Shown: positions 1 through 12,465, counted from the first letter of the stretch. The stretch is 64,000 nt of DNA from Metallyticus violacea (GCA_030762175.1 CM060837.1:8078001-8142000); one strand, 5' to 3'. Program-made: numbers and translations. The notes: a model not told the origin generated them from the letters alone.

Positions 1-529
1 GCCCTCTTGCCCTTCTTTGGCAGTGGAGAATCCTCGCGCTTCCATTGTTAAAAACTGATCACTGTTTTCTTTTAGTGACACTTCCATTGGTCATAAAAGC
101 AATGCATAAAGTTGGCACCATCTCTCTGAAATAGGCCAAACTTTGCTAACATGTATTTAGGCTCTGATTCACTGTTAATCCCAAGTCATCGGTCATAGCA
201 ACCCAATGGCCAATGGTTATTTTTCAAGCGCAAGTCTTCCCTCAAAATGGCAAATATACATTCTCCTCAAACACCCAGACATCCTTAATCCACAATCCTC
301 CAAACATTATCCATCATTTCTCATGTCATGATCAATTTTGCCCATCCACTCCATGAGTCATCTTCCAAGAATTTGCAGCCTTGTTGACACTTCAAGATCC
401 ACTTAGAGATGGTTGCCAATGGTGGTGCAGAGTTCTCTAAAGAGTATATATTTATGTTGCATAGGTATGCTTCTTTACCAAGTACTGAATAACCACACCC
501 TCTTCAATATTTGCCTACCCCACCTCCAT
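1..529 (-). pseudogene. Mariner-family transposase, N-terminal and middle part, cut by window edge
   Basis: Degenerate Tc1/mariner transposase read on the minus strand, continuing off the left edge. It is over 90% identical by eye to the fuller copy at 49827-50742, from which the family was recognised. The start codon aligns with that copy at 527-529. Recognisable stretches include the N-terminal helix-turn-helix region (a sequence resembling EDDxxSG after a KW.LE helix) and the region before the catalytic core. Stops and frameshifts make it non-functional. The catalytic half lies outside the window. Confidence 0.7.
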
Positions 530-1700
530 ATACACACCTCTGCTCTGCAACAAGCACCTACCATCATGGATATAAATACCAAACCAGTCATTCACATCAA
601 CAGCACCTACTGGGAGGAAAAAAAATCAGTAGAACCAAGGAAACCCAGCAGAATTATATATATCCCCAACCATATTATTATATATATGGTTGGAATGTAA
701 GAACAAAAGGAAAGATATAACAAAGAACTTTTATTGTAATAAAAGTCTCATTAATTTCAACAATTACAGGTGCCTTGCCAGTGTTTACAACATTTTATCT
801 CTGGAGATAAGCTGGTACATAAAGTCCAAAATAGTAAAACCAGAGAAAAGAAAAGAAAGAGATATTATTACAGCATTTCAAATGCAGAATGGTATTAATA
901 CAGAAGAAGGCAATTGTAGTGGTAATAGCAACAGCAACAAATGGTTTTAAAATATGCAAAATGAACTGAAAAAACAAAGTTTCTTTCAATCATTTTAAAA
1001 TGCACAAAACGGTTTGCACCATCGGAAGGAACATCAACAGCAAAAATAATTTTCACCATTAAAATTGATCCAACATTTCAGGCAATGAGGAACTTTGTAC
1101 ATACAAGGACATTATTCACAATTCTAAATGCTTTGTGTAGGGAATAGTGAACACAACCTACTCATTACTACATTTAGTAAAGTTTCTCCCTATTAAATCT
1201 TAAGTCACTTACCAATCGGCACATTTGCCTAGTAAATTACCAGATGCACAAAGAAAACCAATAAACCTATTCATTCACCAGCATAATTATAAATACTTCA
1301 TTAAGGTTTTTTTCCCCCCTATGAAATCTATAGTCATTTATCAGGCATAATGTACAAAATGGTACAATACAAAGATGTTATAAAGAAAACAGCATATTTT
1401 AATGAATAAATAAAATACTATACTTTACTTATATCTTATTGAATAAATAAAATATAATACATTTTCTATATTACAAGTAAGTCATGCACCAATCTGCACA
1501 TTATGCCTCATAAATAACTACATATAATAGGCAGGGGGAAAAAAACTCCAAAATGTTAGTACTTTATCAATTTGGTAAATGCCCACATTCAATAGATTCC
1601 CCCCCCCCCCAAACTATTCGCAATTCACCAAAATGGTAAACACTAAAATTCAATACACTTTTCCCGAAATAAAGCTTAATTCATCAAACTGGTAATTACA
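1..1700. repeat. Duplicated block, copy 1 (mariner plus flank leading into tandem array)
   Basis: Positions 1-700 match 50216-50880 almost base for base. Similarity then continues in a more broken form to about 1700 (partner about 51640), including shared stretches such as CATACAAGGACATTA and CTTTGTGTAGGGAAT. Both copies then run into the same degenerate tandem repeat. Copy 2 has an insertion near 51000 with the GC-rich GCCCGCAGGGC palindrome that copy 1 lacks. The 350-1700 portion codes for nothing that I recognise apart from the start of the mariner remnant. Confidence 0.85.
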
Positions 1701-2720
1701 AGTGGAGGGGGGAAATAAAAAATCAGCAGAACTTGGTAAAACTTACACAATATTTCTTTTTGCTTCCCTCCCATATATATAAAACATTTGGCAAAACTTA
1801 GAACACATGAAAAACATATTTTCCTTCCTTCCTCCCTCCCTCCCTCCCTCCCTCCTTCCCTCCCAAATATAACTATGTCACCAGCATTTTACATCTGCAG
1901 AACCAGAAAACCCTATAGAAAGTTTATTTTGCCCTTTTATATATAAATACCAGAACAACATTTCATATATAAAAAAGACTTAAAAAAAAGGACCTCATGA
2001 ACAGTGCATGTGGGCAGGACTTAAAGAAAAACAAAAACCAAACTTAGGAACACTTCATACATACATCAATATTTCCCCCCCCTCCCACATATAAGTATAC
2101 CTTGACATCTGCAGAGCTAGGAAAGCCTACAGAAATGTTTTTCCTCCTCCAAATATAGACACCTCACAAGCAATTTACATCTGCAAAATGTAAAAGCATT
2201 TCTTAACATTGATGTCATGACCAAGTGAAATAAATATTGCATTCTATAAATAAAAATTTTTTCCCCTGCCCATATAAATACCTGAACAGAATTTCACATA
2301 TGCTGGGAAAAAACCTTATGAACAAAGCACATCATCAGGACCAAACTATACGAAGGAGAAGAAAGAAAAAAAAACCAGAGAATTTATATTTCCTTCTTAT
2401 TTTTTCTTTCTTTCCCCTCTCCCATATATAAATGCCTCCTCATTGAACATCTGCAGGTTCATGAAAGCCTGGAATATTTTCCCCCTCTTCCAGATTTAAA
2501 TACCTCACCTGCATTTTCACATCTGCAAACCCTGAAGACTTAAGTAATCCCTCCCCCCATATATAAACTCCTCACAAGCAATTTACACCTATGCACAAGA
2601 GGAAAACCTAGAGGAAGGGGAAAAAATAGTAAAACAAGGAAAACCTAGAAAAATAATACCCCCCCAGAAATAAATACATTACCAACAATACCCATTAGCA
2701 CAAACAAAGGAGGAAAAGAA
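1700..2720. repeat. Degenerate tandem array, segment 1
   Basis: Imperfect repeats built from the same modules in a fixed order: a C-rich run, then ATATAAATACCTCACCAGC, then ATTTCACATCTGCAGAACCAGG, then AAAGCCTAGAGAAATG or AACTAAAGGGAGGGGGAAA, then AGCAGAACTTAGGAAAACC and a T-rich run. Units differ by many substitutions and by indels in the homopolymers. Begins after the unique part of the duplicated block. Includes a CCTT/CCTC microsatellite at about 1823-1862. Confidence 0.85.
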
Positions 2721-3080
2721 GAAGAAGAAGAAGAAGAAGAAGAAGAAGAAAGAGGGGAAAAAGAAAAAATCACAACTTAGTATGCACAGTGAGGCATTTA
2801 TATCTCAGCCATTTTACTCTCAAACAGAAGAAGAAGAAGAAGAAGAAGAAGAAGAAGAAGAAGAAGAAGAAGAACAAGAAGAAGAAGAAGAACAAGAAGA
2901 ACAAGAAGAAGAAGAACAAGAACAAGAAGAAGCAGAAGCAGAAGAAGAAGAAGAAGAAGAAGAAGAAGAAGAAGAAGAAGAAGAAGAAGAAGAAGAAGAA
3001 GAAGAAGAAGAAATCACAACTTAGTATGCACAGTGAGGCATTTACACTATCTCAGCCATTTTACTCTCAAACAAAGAGGA
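2719..3080. repeat. GAA/GAR microsatellite with duplicated flanks
   Basis: A short GAA run at about 2719-2752 and a long one at 2826-3012, the latter interspersed with CAA and GCA variants. The sequence AATCACAACTTAGTATGCAC followed by AGTGAGGCATTTA occurs on both sides of the long tract (about 2769 and 3013), so a unit of roughly 245 bp containing the tract was duplicated. All open frames here (poly-Glu, poly-Lys, poly-Ser) are artefacts of the repeat. Confidence 0.95.
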
Positions 3081-3099
3081 AAATCAAAAAAGGCTTCAG

Positions 3100-4250
3100 A
3101 CAAGTTTTGAAGTGCTCCTAAAAAGAAACATAACATAGCAACCTTAACTTGTCCTTGATATGCAATTCTCGAGGTCTAATTAGTTGTTTCAAATGGAATG
3201 ATGCATTTTTCCCCACGAATGGAAAGAGCATTCATTTTTTGGTATAAAAATTCCACTACATATATCAGCTACACGTGATAAATGATGAGATATTCCACAA
3301 ATTAAATAGCAAATGTTTTTCCCTCACTTTCACTTTAGTGGCATCAATTAACATACATTACAGTACAGTTCACTTGAGTTATAACCATAATTGAAACATG
3401 TCATGCTCACATTACTAACAATTTCAATTCAGTAAATGCTTAAAAGTATGACCAATAACTTCAAAGCATTTCTGAAACCCTGCTTCAAAAGATCCTTGAA
3501 CATGTCAAAACATTTCTTTGCTGATTCTTGCACAGACTGTCCTAATTTGTTAACATATTTACCAGATGTAATTCATACTTTTTCATAAACTTCAGTAGCA
3601 CTTCCCATTCAATGGTGGTTTATTTTCCTATCACACCTTCCATTTCACAGAATAGCCTCATAAATGGTTGAAAATTCCAGTCGAATGGCTGCCTTCTTTT
3701 GGAATATCCATCTCCATATAAGTTGCAAGCTGCTCTAGCATTCTTGTGAGCTTTGCCATAAATGTTCAATCATATCCATCCTCTCATTGATCATACATCG
3801 AGATTCCATAGTTGAAAATGAAGTGGAACTGACTGAGAATAATGTCCCTTTAGCTATGAATTGACAATAATAAGCACTTGTTTGTGTACTCACGTCAACA
3901 AATGAGCATCTGCATATAAACAAATAGGTTTCCTTCAGAGCAACAACAAAACAAAAGAGAAAGAAGTGAAAATAAGTCAAAAACATTTGCTGTCTTATTT
4001 ACCCAATGTCTCATCATCTATCACCCCTAGCTGACAAATCTACTGAAAATACAATGCTTTTTTCATTCTCCAGGAAAAAAAAAAAATACACCATTCCAAT
4101 TGAAAAAAATCAATTTGACCTCAAAATGACATTGAAAATGGCATTACAAGGACCACACTTAATCTCACTAACCTATGTTCCCCTAAGAACACTTAAAATT
4201 TTGTCTCCAGCAGGTTTTCATTTTCCCCTTCATTTCGGATTAAAAGGCTT
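3100..4250. other. Unassigned AT-rich stretch
   Basis: No tandem array modules, no transposon protein similarity and no convincing exon on either strand. Short open frames lack recognisable domains. Confidence 0.6.
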
Positions 4251-4254
4251 CAAA

Positions 4255-4453
4255 ATATACACATATTTCCCCCCATCCTACATAAAAATACCTCATAGCA
4301 GTTGACATCTGCAGAGCCAGGAAAGATAGAATCTCTCCTCCTAGATATAAATACCACAATCCTCCCCCCCCCAAGTATAAATACCTTATTCACACTTGCA
4401 CAACCAGAAAAGCCTGCATACCCAGATACAAATATGTCACCAACAAAACACAC

Positions 4454-4485
<32 letters not shown>

Positions 4486-5849
4486 CAAACAAACAAAAAA
4501 AAAAGTACTTTCGAAGTTGTTGACAATGGAGTATTAACATGTCCTAAATTTAGGTATTCATTTTTTACCAGACAATGGCAATTTCACAGCTGATAATGTA
4601 AACCTTTAATGCAACATGGGAGATTAAAATGTATTTAAAATTACAAATCAGAATAAGACACATTGCAACCAACATTAACCATGTCTTAAAAGAAAAAAAA
4701 AAAATTTAAGTGCAGTTGAGTGTAAAAAAATAAATACCTACATTTAGAATAAATGTATTTTCCTATTTTTCTTTTCTTTTCCTTTCTTTTTCCCCCTCCC
4801 ACATATAAATACCTCACCAACATTTGACAACTGTACAGCCAGAAAAGACTACCAAATTCCTTCCCCCCTCTAACATATAAATACCTCAATTATATTTTTA
4901 CACCTACAGAACCAATTAAGCTTACAGAAATCCCCCCCTCCCCTAAGATATAAACACAGAATGAGCAATTCACATAATAAAAACTAGAACAAGAAAAACC
5001 TAAAAATATATACACATTTTCCCTTTCCCAGATATAAATACATAACTAATAATGCACATTCAGCAGGAACAAATAAAAATGGAGGGCGGCACAAAAAAGA
5101 AAAGAATAAGGAAAAAAAAAACACTTGGGAAAACCTGAAGAATTAATTTTTCTCTTTTTTTTTTTCACCCCTTCCAAATATAACTACCTCTTGCAGAATT
5201 GGGAGAGCCTATAAATTCCCCCCCTCCCAAACATAAATACCTCACCAGCATGTTACAGCAAAAGGACAGACTAGGGGAGAAAAAAAAAAAAGTACCCAGG
5301 AAAACCTGAGAACATGATTTTATTTTATTTCTTTATTTTTTCCTTCCAGGGAAAAAAAAAATGTATCAGCAAGACCAAGGAAAACCTATAAAATGTCCAT
5401 AAATGCCTCACCAGAAATTCCCATTAGCAGGACCAAAGAGAGAGAGGGGGGGGAGAAATGGCACAATCTATGAAAATTTGATAATTAATTTTTTTTTCTT
5501 ACCGCAAATATAACTAAATACCACATCTGCAGAACCAGGTAAGCCTAGAGAAATGCCCCCTCCTTCCCCCCAGATAAAAGCACCTCATGCAATTCAAATG
5601 TGCACAAGCCAAAAAGGCTGAATGCCCAGATACAAATATGTGACCAACACTACACATCAGCAAACATACCGAGGGGAGGGAGGAAAACCCCTCCCACATA
5701 TAACTACCTCACCAGAATTTGACTTCTGTAGAGCCAAGAAACACTACAATTTCCCCCCTTCCCCCAAAAAATAATTATTACATTTACATTTTCATAGCTG
5801 CAGAACCAGTTAAGCTATAGAAATCCTTCCTTCCCCCCAAGATATACAC
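4255..5849. repeat. Degenerate tandem array, segment 2
   Basis: Same module order as at 1700-2720, with repeated ATATAAATACCTCA, CATTTGACATCTGCAGAGCC and C-rich blocks. Interrupted at about 4505-4700 by a short Penelope terminal fragment and unassigned sequence, and by a long A-run at about 4459-4504. It ends where PLE-1 inserts. Confidence 0.85.
4505..4575 (-). mobile_element. Short PLE 3'-terminal fragment
   Basis: On the minus strand this reads AATACCTAAATTTAGGACATG, then ACTCCATTGTCAACA and TTCG. The same ordered terminal blocks occur at 28970-29000, 56595-56640 and 58485-58545, next to PLE hammerhead-like motifs. No coding part is attached. Confidence 0.6.
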
Positions 5850-6009
5850 ACAAAATGGAATATGACAAATTATTGTTACAAAATCACTCACATTTCACTA
5901 ATTTTGTTCCACTTACTAGGACATGTTTCAAAGGCTACTAAAAAAAAAGAACATAATTAAAAAAAGCCATATCATAGGGTACTCAGATTTTTGAAAGAAA
6001 AAGGTGTTA

Positions 6010-6939
6010 TTTATAGCAGAGCTGACAAAGAGAACAAAATAGTAATAATGAATCGGGCAGATTATGAAAACAGTATATACAGTTTACTAGCTAACCAGGA
6101 TTATGAAAACAGATCCGACACAAAAACATATCAGTACAGTAAGAAAACTATTCACAAATAAAACAATTCTGAGTGAGGAAGAAAAGATACTAGACACTAG
6201 AATTTATCGCTTTCCTAAAATACATAAACCTGTTAATAAAATGAGACCTATTGTAGATGCAAAATATTCACCCACAAACAATTTAGCCAACTGCCTGTTA
6301 AGAAAATGTAACACTTTACCAAAATACAAAAGCCAAAGTATAAAGAGCTCATCAGAATTAATAGATAAAATCAGATATGTAAAATGAGAAAAGAGAGATT
6401 TGCTAGTTTCTTATGATGTAGTCTCTTTGTTTCCTAGCATCCCCAAAGAAAATCTAATAAATATTGTAAAGAAATGGCTAACTTCAATCAACCTACCTGG
6501 AGAAATCATAGATCAAGATCTGAACCTCACCAGAATTTGCATAAATCAAACCTACTTCACATTTAGGGGCAATAGTTATACACAAAAGAAGGATCTAGCA
6601 AAGGGAAACCCACTTTCGCCATTTTTGGCAGATATGTACATGAGATTTTTTAAAATAAAGTGGGTTGAGGCTTTTCCACATATATATCAATGTTGGTACC
6701 GTTATGTGCATGATGTCTTTGCAATAGTAAATGAAAAATGGAAAGAGAATGCAATAAAACTCCTCAATCTACAGGACAGCATTGGTAAATTCACAATTGA
6801 ATTAGAAAACAACAAGGTTCTTCCTTTCTTGGATATAAAAATTATAAATTATGACAATACACTGGAATTTACAGAAAAGATACCCACACAGATAATTATA
6901 TACAAAATAAGAGCCACAATGCAAAACAACATATACTAG
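6010..6939 (+). pseudogene. PLE-1 reverse transcriptase
   Basis: Penelope RT. Before the core comes a degraded ADKENKIVI block (about 6010-6060, with a frameshift), then YRFPKIHKP and MRPIVDA (about 6205-6255). An in-frame stop at 6385-6387 separates this from the core, which has motif A SYDVVSLFPSIP with its catalytic Asp, motif B KGNPLSPFLADM and motif C YRYVHDVFAIV. Motif C has His where family members have the first catalytic Asp of YVDD, so this copy would be inactive even without the stops. The frame breaks again before the endonuclease. Confidence 0.9.
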
Positions 6940-7099
6940 CCATAATCAACAGCCTCACATTCAGATGAACAAACTTGCCAATAAGCAAGACAGAAACAAA
7001 TTGGAGTACCAAAAAATCATAGATATAGCACAAAAAATGCTATTCCAGAAGATTTTTAGAGAGGCAAACATCATTTTGGCCCCAGTAAATCCATTCAGT

Positions 7100-7541
7100 T
7101 TAAAAAACCACTGAAACACCAACACAAAAGACAAACTTCCACCAGGAAAGCAATCCCCAGCATTTATGAAATCGGTTGCAAAGACTGTGACATGAAATAC
7201 ATAGGCAAAACAAAAAGAAATATTACCATACATTTTAAGGAACACATAAGAAATGTTAAACATAAACACACAGAAAAATCAGCAGTGGCACACCATTTTT
7301 GGCAAAAAACCACAAATTCCAAAAGGAAACAAAACTATTAAAAGCTTTTCAAAAACCCATAGAATTAACAGTATGGGAAAATAAATTTATAAACAAAAAC
7401 AAAGAAATTTTGGTTAACTTTGATCTCGCAAACAACAGATACCTCATCAATAAGTTCGTTCAAGTCATAGAGCAACATCTTAATACCACACTGGGAAGCA
7501 GCCAGTGGGACCAAGCTGAAGATGAAGGCAATTGCCTTTAA
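7100..7541 (+). pseudogene. PLE-1 GIY-YIG endonuclease domain
   Basis: C-terminal endonuclease of PLE-1, in more than one frame. The GIY part is degraded to IYEIGCKDCD; then come MKYIGKTKRNI, KEHIRNVKHKHTEKSAVA and HHFW, which is the conserved run of PLE GIY-YIG domains including the Cys pair. Downstream, PIELTVWENKFINKNKE is the usual C-terminal helix region. The frame ends at 7541, inside the hammerhead-like terminal motif, so coding region and terminal repeat overlap. Confidence 0.85.
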
Positions 7542-7549
7542 AATATGTC
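7516..7549 (+). ncRNA. Hammerhead-like ribozyme core of PLE-1
   Basis: CTGAAGA, an extra T, a GAAGGC/GCCTTT stem with AATT loop, then AAAATATGTC. The expected GAAAC is mutated to AAAAT here, so this copy is probably dead. Its mirror in the left arm (about 5919-5935, minus strand) keeps GCCTTTGAAACATGTCC but lacks the CTGANGA half. Confidence 0.45.
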
Positions 7550-7654
7550 CAAGTAAGTGGAACAAAATTAGTGAAATTGGAATGATTTCATAACAATAAT
7601 TTGTCATATTATAATATATTTCACTGTGAAAATCCCTGATACAAAATGGGATAT

Positions 7655-8394
7655 TTCCATCTACACAATTAAAAAAAAAAGTTCAACATGAAAACCTGGA
7701 TTCCCCTCCCAGATATAAATACCTGACCAACAATGCACATCAGCAGGACCAACTAAAGGGGGGAGGAAACCAACAGAAATTAGAAAAACTTGAACTTATC
7801 TTTTTCTTTTCCTTTCCTTTCCCCCTTCCTTCCCAATTATAACTACCTCATGCAAACTGATTAGAAGGAAAATAATAAAAAAACAGCAGAAACCAGGGAA
7901 AATTTAAAATATTTTTTTTTGTTATTTATTTATTTTGGTTTGTCTTCTCACACAAATATATATTCCAATAGCAATTCACTATAGCATAACCGATTCGAAG
8001 GCAAAAAAAAAAATAAATCAGGAAATCCTAGAAAAATGTTCATTCCCTCCCCTCCCAGATATAAATACCTCACTAGAATTCCCATTAGTAGGATCAATGG
8101 GAGAGAGAGAGAGAGAAATGGCAGAATGTACAACAACTTAAGAGAAGTTTTTAATTCTTTCCTCCCAAATATAACTAGAAAATCTGCAGGTAGTTACCAA
8201 AACCAGGTAAGTCTAAGAGATTCCCCCCCCCCCCACAGATATAATTAACTCACCTACATTTTCACATCTCCTGAACTAGGTAAGTCTAAGAGATTCTCCC
8301 CCCCCCCAGATGTAATTAGCTCTCCCTACATTATAAGCCTACAGATTCCTCCCCCCTTCCCAGATAAAATTAACCCACCTTCATTTTCACATCT
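7655..8394. repeat. Degenerate tandem array, segment 3
   Basis: Continues the array interrupted by PLE-1, with CCTCCCAGATATAAATACC and ATTTTCACATCT blocks and C-runs of 8-12 nt. Ends at the LINE-1 target-site duplication. Confidence 0.8.
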
Positions 8395-10185
8395 CAGTTA
8401 GGGAGTAAATTTTCATATGGTGAATATTCTTAAAGCATTGTACAAGAGAAAGACCTGTGTGAAAGCTGGGGAAGGAATGGTAACCAGAGAAATAATTCAA
8501 GAGAAGGGGTTAAGTTAAGCCCAATGCTTTTTAATTTGTTTATTGATGACAGTTTAACAGAGATAAAAAATAATAACAATTCATTGCCAGTTATGAATAA
8601 TGTCACAATCCCGGGGTTATTATTTGCAGATGATTTAGTTGTTGGATCCATCTCAACAATTGGCTTAAAGCAATCCTTGCAGCAAATAGACAGATACTGT
8701 AATGACTAGAACTTGAAGGTAAATGGGGAGAAGACTCAAATAGTAGTATTCAAGAAATAACAAAGTTCAGTAACTATGAGAGGTGGAGGAAAGGAGATAA
8801 AGAATAGAAGGTAGTTAGGGATTGCATTTATCTAGGAGTTAAAATTGATGGGGGTGGCAAATGGGAAAAGCAAAAACAATTAGCTTTGGCAAAAGGAAAA
8901 GAAGCAATGGCAGCAGTTACAAGTTGCAAATATATAAATATTAAGTGGCTGGAAAAAATTTATAGTATGGTGATCAAGGCAAAAATGCTGTATGGGGACT
9001 GGAAGGAGGATGGGAAATTGTGCATGTTGTGCATAGGATGTTTTATAGAGAAATTTTAGGTGCACCAAGTACAACAGCAAAAGAAGTTGCACAAATTGAA
9101 ATGGGAAGAGTGGTAAGGAAAGGTGTGATTATGGAAAAGAGCTCTCAAATATTGGTTCAGATTCCTAAACTTAGATGAAAGAAATTTGTTCAGGAAATGC
9201 TTAGTGTTTCTTGAAAAGAGTCTATGGAGCAATGGGTGGAGTAATAGTCTTAGGATAATTCTGGAGAATAATGGAATGGGGGACATTTGGTGGAGGAGGG
9301 AGAACAATGAAAAGGGTTTTTTGGAAAATAGTAAGAAAGATATTGGAAGATATAGAAATACAAAAACTGTTTAGCGAGATAGAGGGCAAAAGATCTTTAG
9401 TATTTTATATACATGTGAAAAACAAATGGGAAAGAGAGAAGTATATTGATAAATCAAATAAAGAACAAAGAAAGGGTATTGCATGGTTAAGAGCAGGCGT
9501 ATGGAGATTAAAAGGGTAAGGAAAGGTTTTCCTCACAATCACTGCCCAATATGCACAGGAAAGGATATGGAACATCTTGAAGTGCAAAGAGACGGGACTC
9601 TGGAGGAAAAAGTTTGAAAATGAGGAATGGTCTAAATTAAATAGAAAAATAACCTTAATGAAAATCTTAAGTAAACATAGCGGGAATGTAGGGGAATTCC
9701 TGAGCAAAGCTAAAAATATATGGAATTGGATACTAAGAAGGGAAGTAAATCAAATAATTTAAAGAATTGCATTTGATTCATCATATTAGGATGTAGATAA
9801 AGGTGATTATGGTTGGGAGTGAGTTATAATTTTATTAAATTTGAAATGTAGCATTTAGTATGCATTTGAGAAATAAAGTCATGATCAGTTTGTATAGGCT
9901 ATAATGGTAGAATAATGACAAATTTTTATTTACGACCTTGGATTGGGTCCGAGCCTGGTCCCCTGGAATTCCTTTCTGCTGATGAACTGGGGACCGATGA
10001 AATCATGGGATGCAAACAATTATATTAGAACTCAGATAAAGGTGATGGAATAAAACTAATTATTGTATTTATATATTTTGTAATTATGAGGGGACATACC
10101 CTAAAATGGCTTGGGCCAGATAGGTGGAGGCCCCCTGGTAGTTTGTATTTGTTGTGTTTATTCTTAGCATATCAATAAATTAAAT
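8395..10185 (+). mobile_element. LINE-1: 5'-truncated non-LTR retrotransposon
   Basis: Insertion of 1.79 kb flanked by a perfect 15-bp direct repeat TTCATTTTCACATCT (8380-8394 and 10186-10200). The repeat is itself part of the tandem array, so the insertion target is clear. It starts just before the RT palm and ends with a 3' UTR (about 9780-10185) containing GGGACATACCCTAAAATGG and a short ATAAATTAAA tail. Truncation at the 5' end is typical of target-primed integration. Confidence 0.85.
8430..9765 (+). pseudogene. LINE-1 reverse transcriptase and C-terminal domain
   Basis: At 8524-8709 the frame reads MLFNLFIDDSL, then IPGLLFADDLVVGS: the RT motif B end and motif C with intact FADD. A stop at about 8707 is followed by continuing LINE sequence: LKVNGEKTQIVVF, a thumb region (YLGVKIDGGGKW), KRALKYWFRFL, and a cysteine-histidine knuckle degraded to HNHCPICTGKDMEHL near 9538-9575. 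Further frames at 9271-9519 and 9577-9762 carry the C-terminal part. Several stops and frameshifts. The clade is not resolved. Confidence 0.85.
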
Positions 10186-10643
10186 TTCATTTTCACATCT
10201 GCAGAACTACGTAAGCCTAGAGAAATGTTTCCCCCTCACAAGCAATTCAAATGTGCACAGCTAGAAAAGCTTGGCAAAATAAAAAAAAATAAGAGAGAGA
10301 AAAGTAAACGCAAGGAAAATTTACAAAAATAATGTTTTTGTTCCTCCCCAGATACAAATGCATGATTAACAATCCACATCAAAAAGACTAGCTAAAGGGA
10401 GGGGGGAAATTAGCATAACTTCAGTAAATATGAAGAATATATTTTTCTTTTTTTCCCCTCCCAAATATAACTACCCCATCAGTATTTCACTTCTGGAGAA
10501 TTGGGAGAGCCTATTAATTTCCTCCCAATCCCAAACATAAATACGTCACAAGCACATCACATCACATCACATCACCAAGACAGACTAGAAGGAAATTAAA
10601 AACACAGCAGAACTCAAAATTGCTAGTTCATTTACTTACGGTG

Positions 10644-10696
<53 letters not shown>

Positions 10697-12465
10697 GTTT
10701 TGGGGGTCTTCTTCCACAAATAGATATTTCAATTGGAATTCACTTTAGCATTACAGACTTGATGGAAAAAAATAATAAATCAGCAAAACCAAGGAAATCC
10801 TAGTAAAATGTGCATTTGCACCCTCTCCTAGATATTGATACCTCACTAGTAATTTCCCTTAGCAGAAACAACAAGCTAGAGAGAGAGAAATGACACAATC
10901 TTGAAAACTTGAATAATTGTTTTTTTTCTTACCTCCCAAATATAACTAAATACCTCATCTGCAGAACCAGATTATACTAGAGAAATGTCCCCCCCACCTT
11001 TCCAGATATAATTAACTAACTTGCATTTTCACATCTGCAGCACCAGGTGAGCATAAAGAAACATTAATCCCCCCCTCCTCCAGATATAAACACCTCACAA
11101 GCAATTCAAATGTACACAACCAGAAAAGCCTGGCACGAAAAAGAGGGGGAAAAAAAGAAAGAAAAAAGAAGTGAAAAGAAATAAAAAGGAAAAAAGAAAA
11201 GAAAAGAGGAAAAAAAACAAGGTGGCTAAACAAAGAAAACCTAGGAAAATACTTTTTTGGTACCCCCGTCCAAATATAAATACGTGACCAGCAATGCACA
11301 TCAGCATGACCAACTAAAGAAAAGAAAAAAAATTCAAAATAGCATAACTTAGGAAAATCTGAATAAAATTGTCTTTTTTCCCCCTCTCCCTCTCCATCTC
11401 AAAGATAACTACCTCACTAATTTCACATTTGCAGGACCAACCAGCGAGGAGGAAGGAAATAGTAAAACCCAAAATTACATAGAAAATTATATCTTTTTCT
11501 TTCCTCCTAATATAACTACCTCATCAGCATTTCATATCTGCAGAACCAGGAAATCCTAGAATCTCCCCCTTTTCAAATATAAATATCTCACCAGCATTTC
11601 ACATCAACAGGACCAATTAAAAGGAATGAAAAAAATCTGCAGAACCTAGAATAATCTGGATAATTATGTTCTTTTTTTCTTTCCTCAGAAAAGTAACTAC
11701 TTCACTAGCATTTCATATCTGTAGAAACAGAAAACCATATGGACATTTCATTTTCCCCCTCCTAGATATAAATACCTCAACAGAAATTCACATATGCAGA
11801 ACAGACTACCGAACTATATGAGGGAAAAAGACAAAGAAAAAAAAAGGGGGGGAAAATGAAAAAAAAAAAAAAGAAAAGAAAAGAAAACCTAGAGAATATA
11901 CTTTTCTTTTCCCTATATTTTCCTCTCCCACATATAACTACCTCACCAGCATTTGACATCTACAGAACCAGGTAGGGCTCCAGAAATTCTCTCCACCTAA
12001 CTCCCATATATAAACATGCACAACCAGGAAAGCTTGAAAAAATAAAAAAATCTAGGTTTTCCTTGTTTTGCCAGTTTTTTTCTCCCCTTCCCTCTCCTAA
12101 ATATAAATACATGACCAATAATGTACATCAGAAGCCCAACTGAGGGGAGATTACAAAAAAAAAAATTAATAAATAAACAGCAGAACTTAGGAAAAACTGA
12201 AGAATATATTCCTCTTTTTTTATATTCCCAAATATAACAACCCCATTAGCATTTCACATCTGCTGAACCAGGAAAGCCTACATATTTTTTGCCCCCTCTC
12301 CCAAATATGAATATCTCATAGGATTTCACATCACCAGCATAAACAATAAATATAAATAATAAATAAATAACCTAGGATAACATGGATAATCATGTTCTTT
12401 TTACTTTCCATAAATACCTCATCAACAAGTCACATCACCATGACAACATGATAACATTCATATAT
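10186..12465. repeat. Degenerate tandem array, segment 4
   Basis: The longest uninterrupted stretch. TATAAATACC-type anchors at about 11268, 11400, 11510, 11573, 11691, 11765, 11933, 12005, 12102, 12230 and 12303 give spacings near 70 bp alternating with about 100-170 bp. Short units carry CTGCAGAACCAGG; long units carry CAGGACCAACTAAAGGG and AGCAGAACTTAGGAAAACC. Includes an ATT microsatellite at 10643-10694. Confidence 0.85.
10643..10694. repeat. (ATT)n microsatellite
   Basis: About 17 uninterrupted ATT units inside the degenerate array. Confidence 0.95.

Larger units (their letters stand above)
5850..7650 (+). mobile_element. Penelope-like element PLE-1 with inverted terminal arms
   Basis: A PLE inserted in the tandem array. 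A left arm at 5860-5935 is the inverted copy of the 3' region at 7534-7609 (76 bp each, a few mismatches). The right arm runs on for about 31 bp that the left arm lacks, including TTTCACTGTG. A near-perfect 10-bp direct repeat, ACAAAATGG(A/G), flanks the insertion at 5850-5859 and 7641-7650, as expected for a target-site duplication. Between the arms lie RT and GIY-YIG remnants. Confidence 0.85.

Noticed and set aside
2782..3121. Poly-Glu, poly-Lys and poly-Ser open frames
   Set aside because: All come from the GAA/GAR microsatellite; no flanking coding signal.
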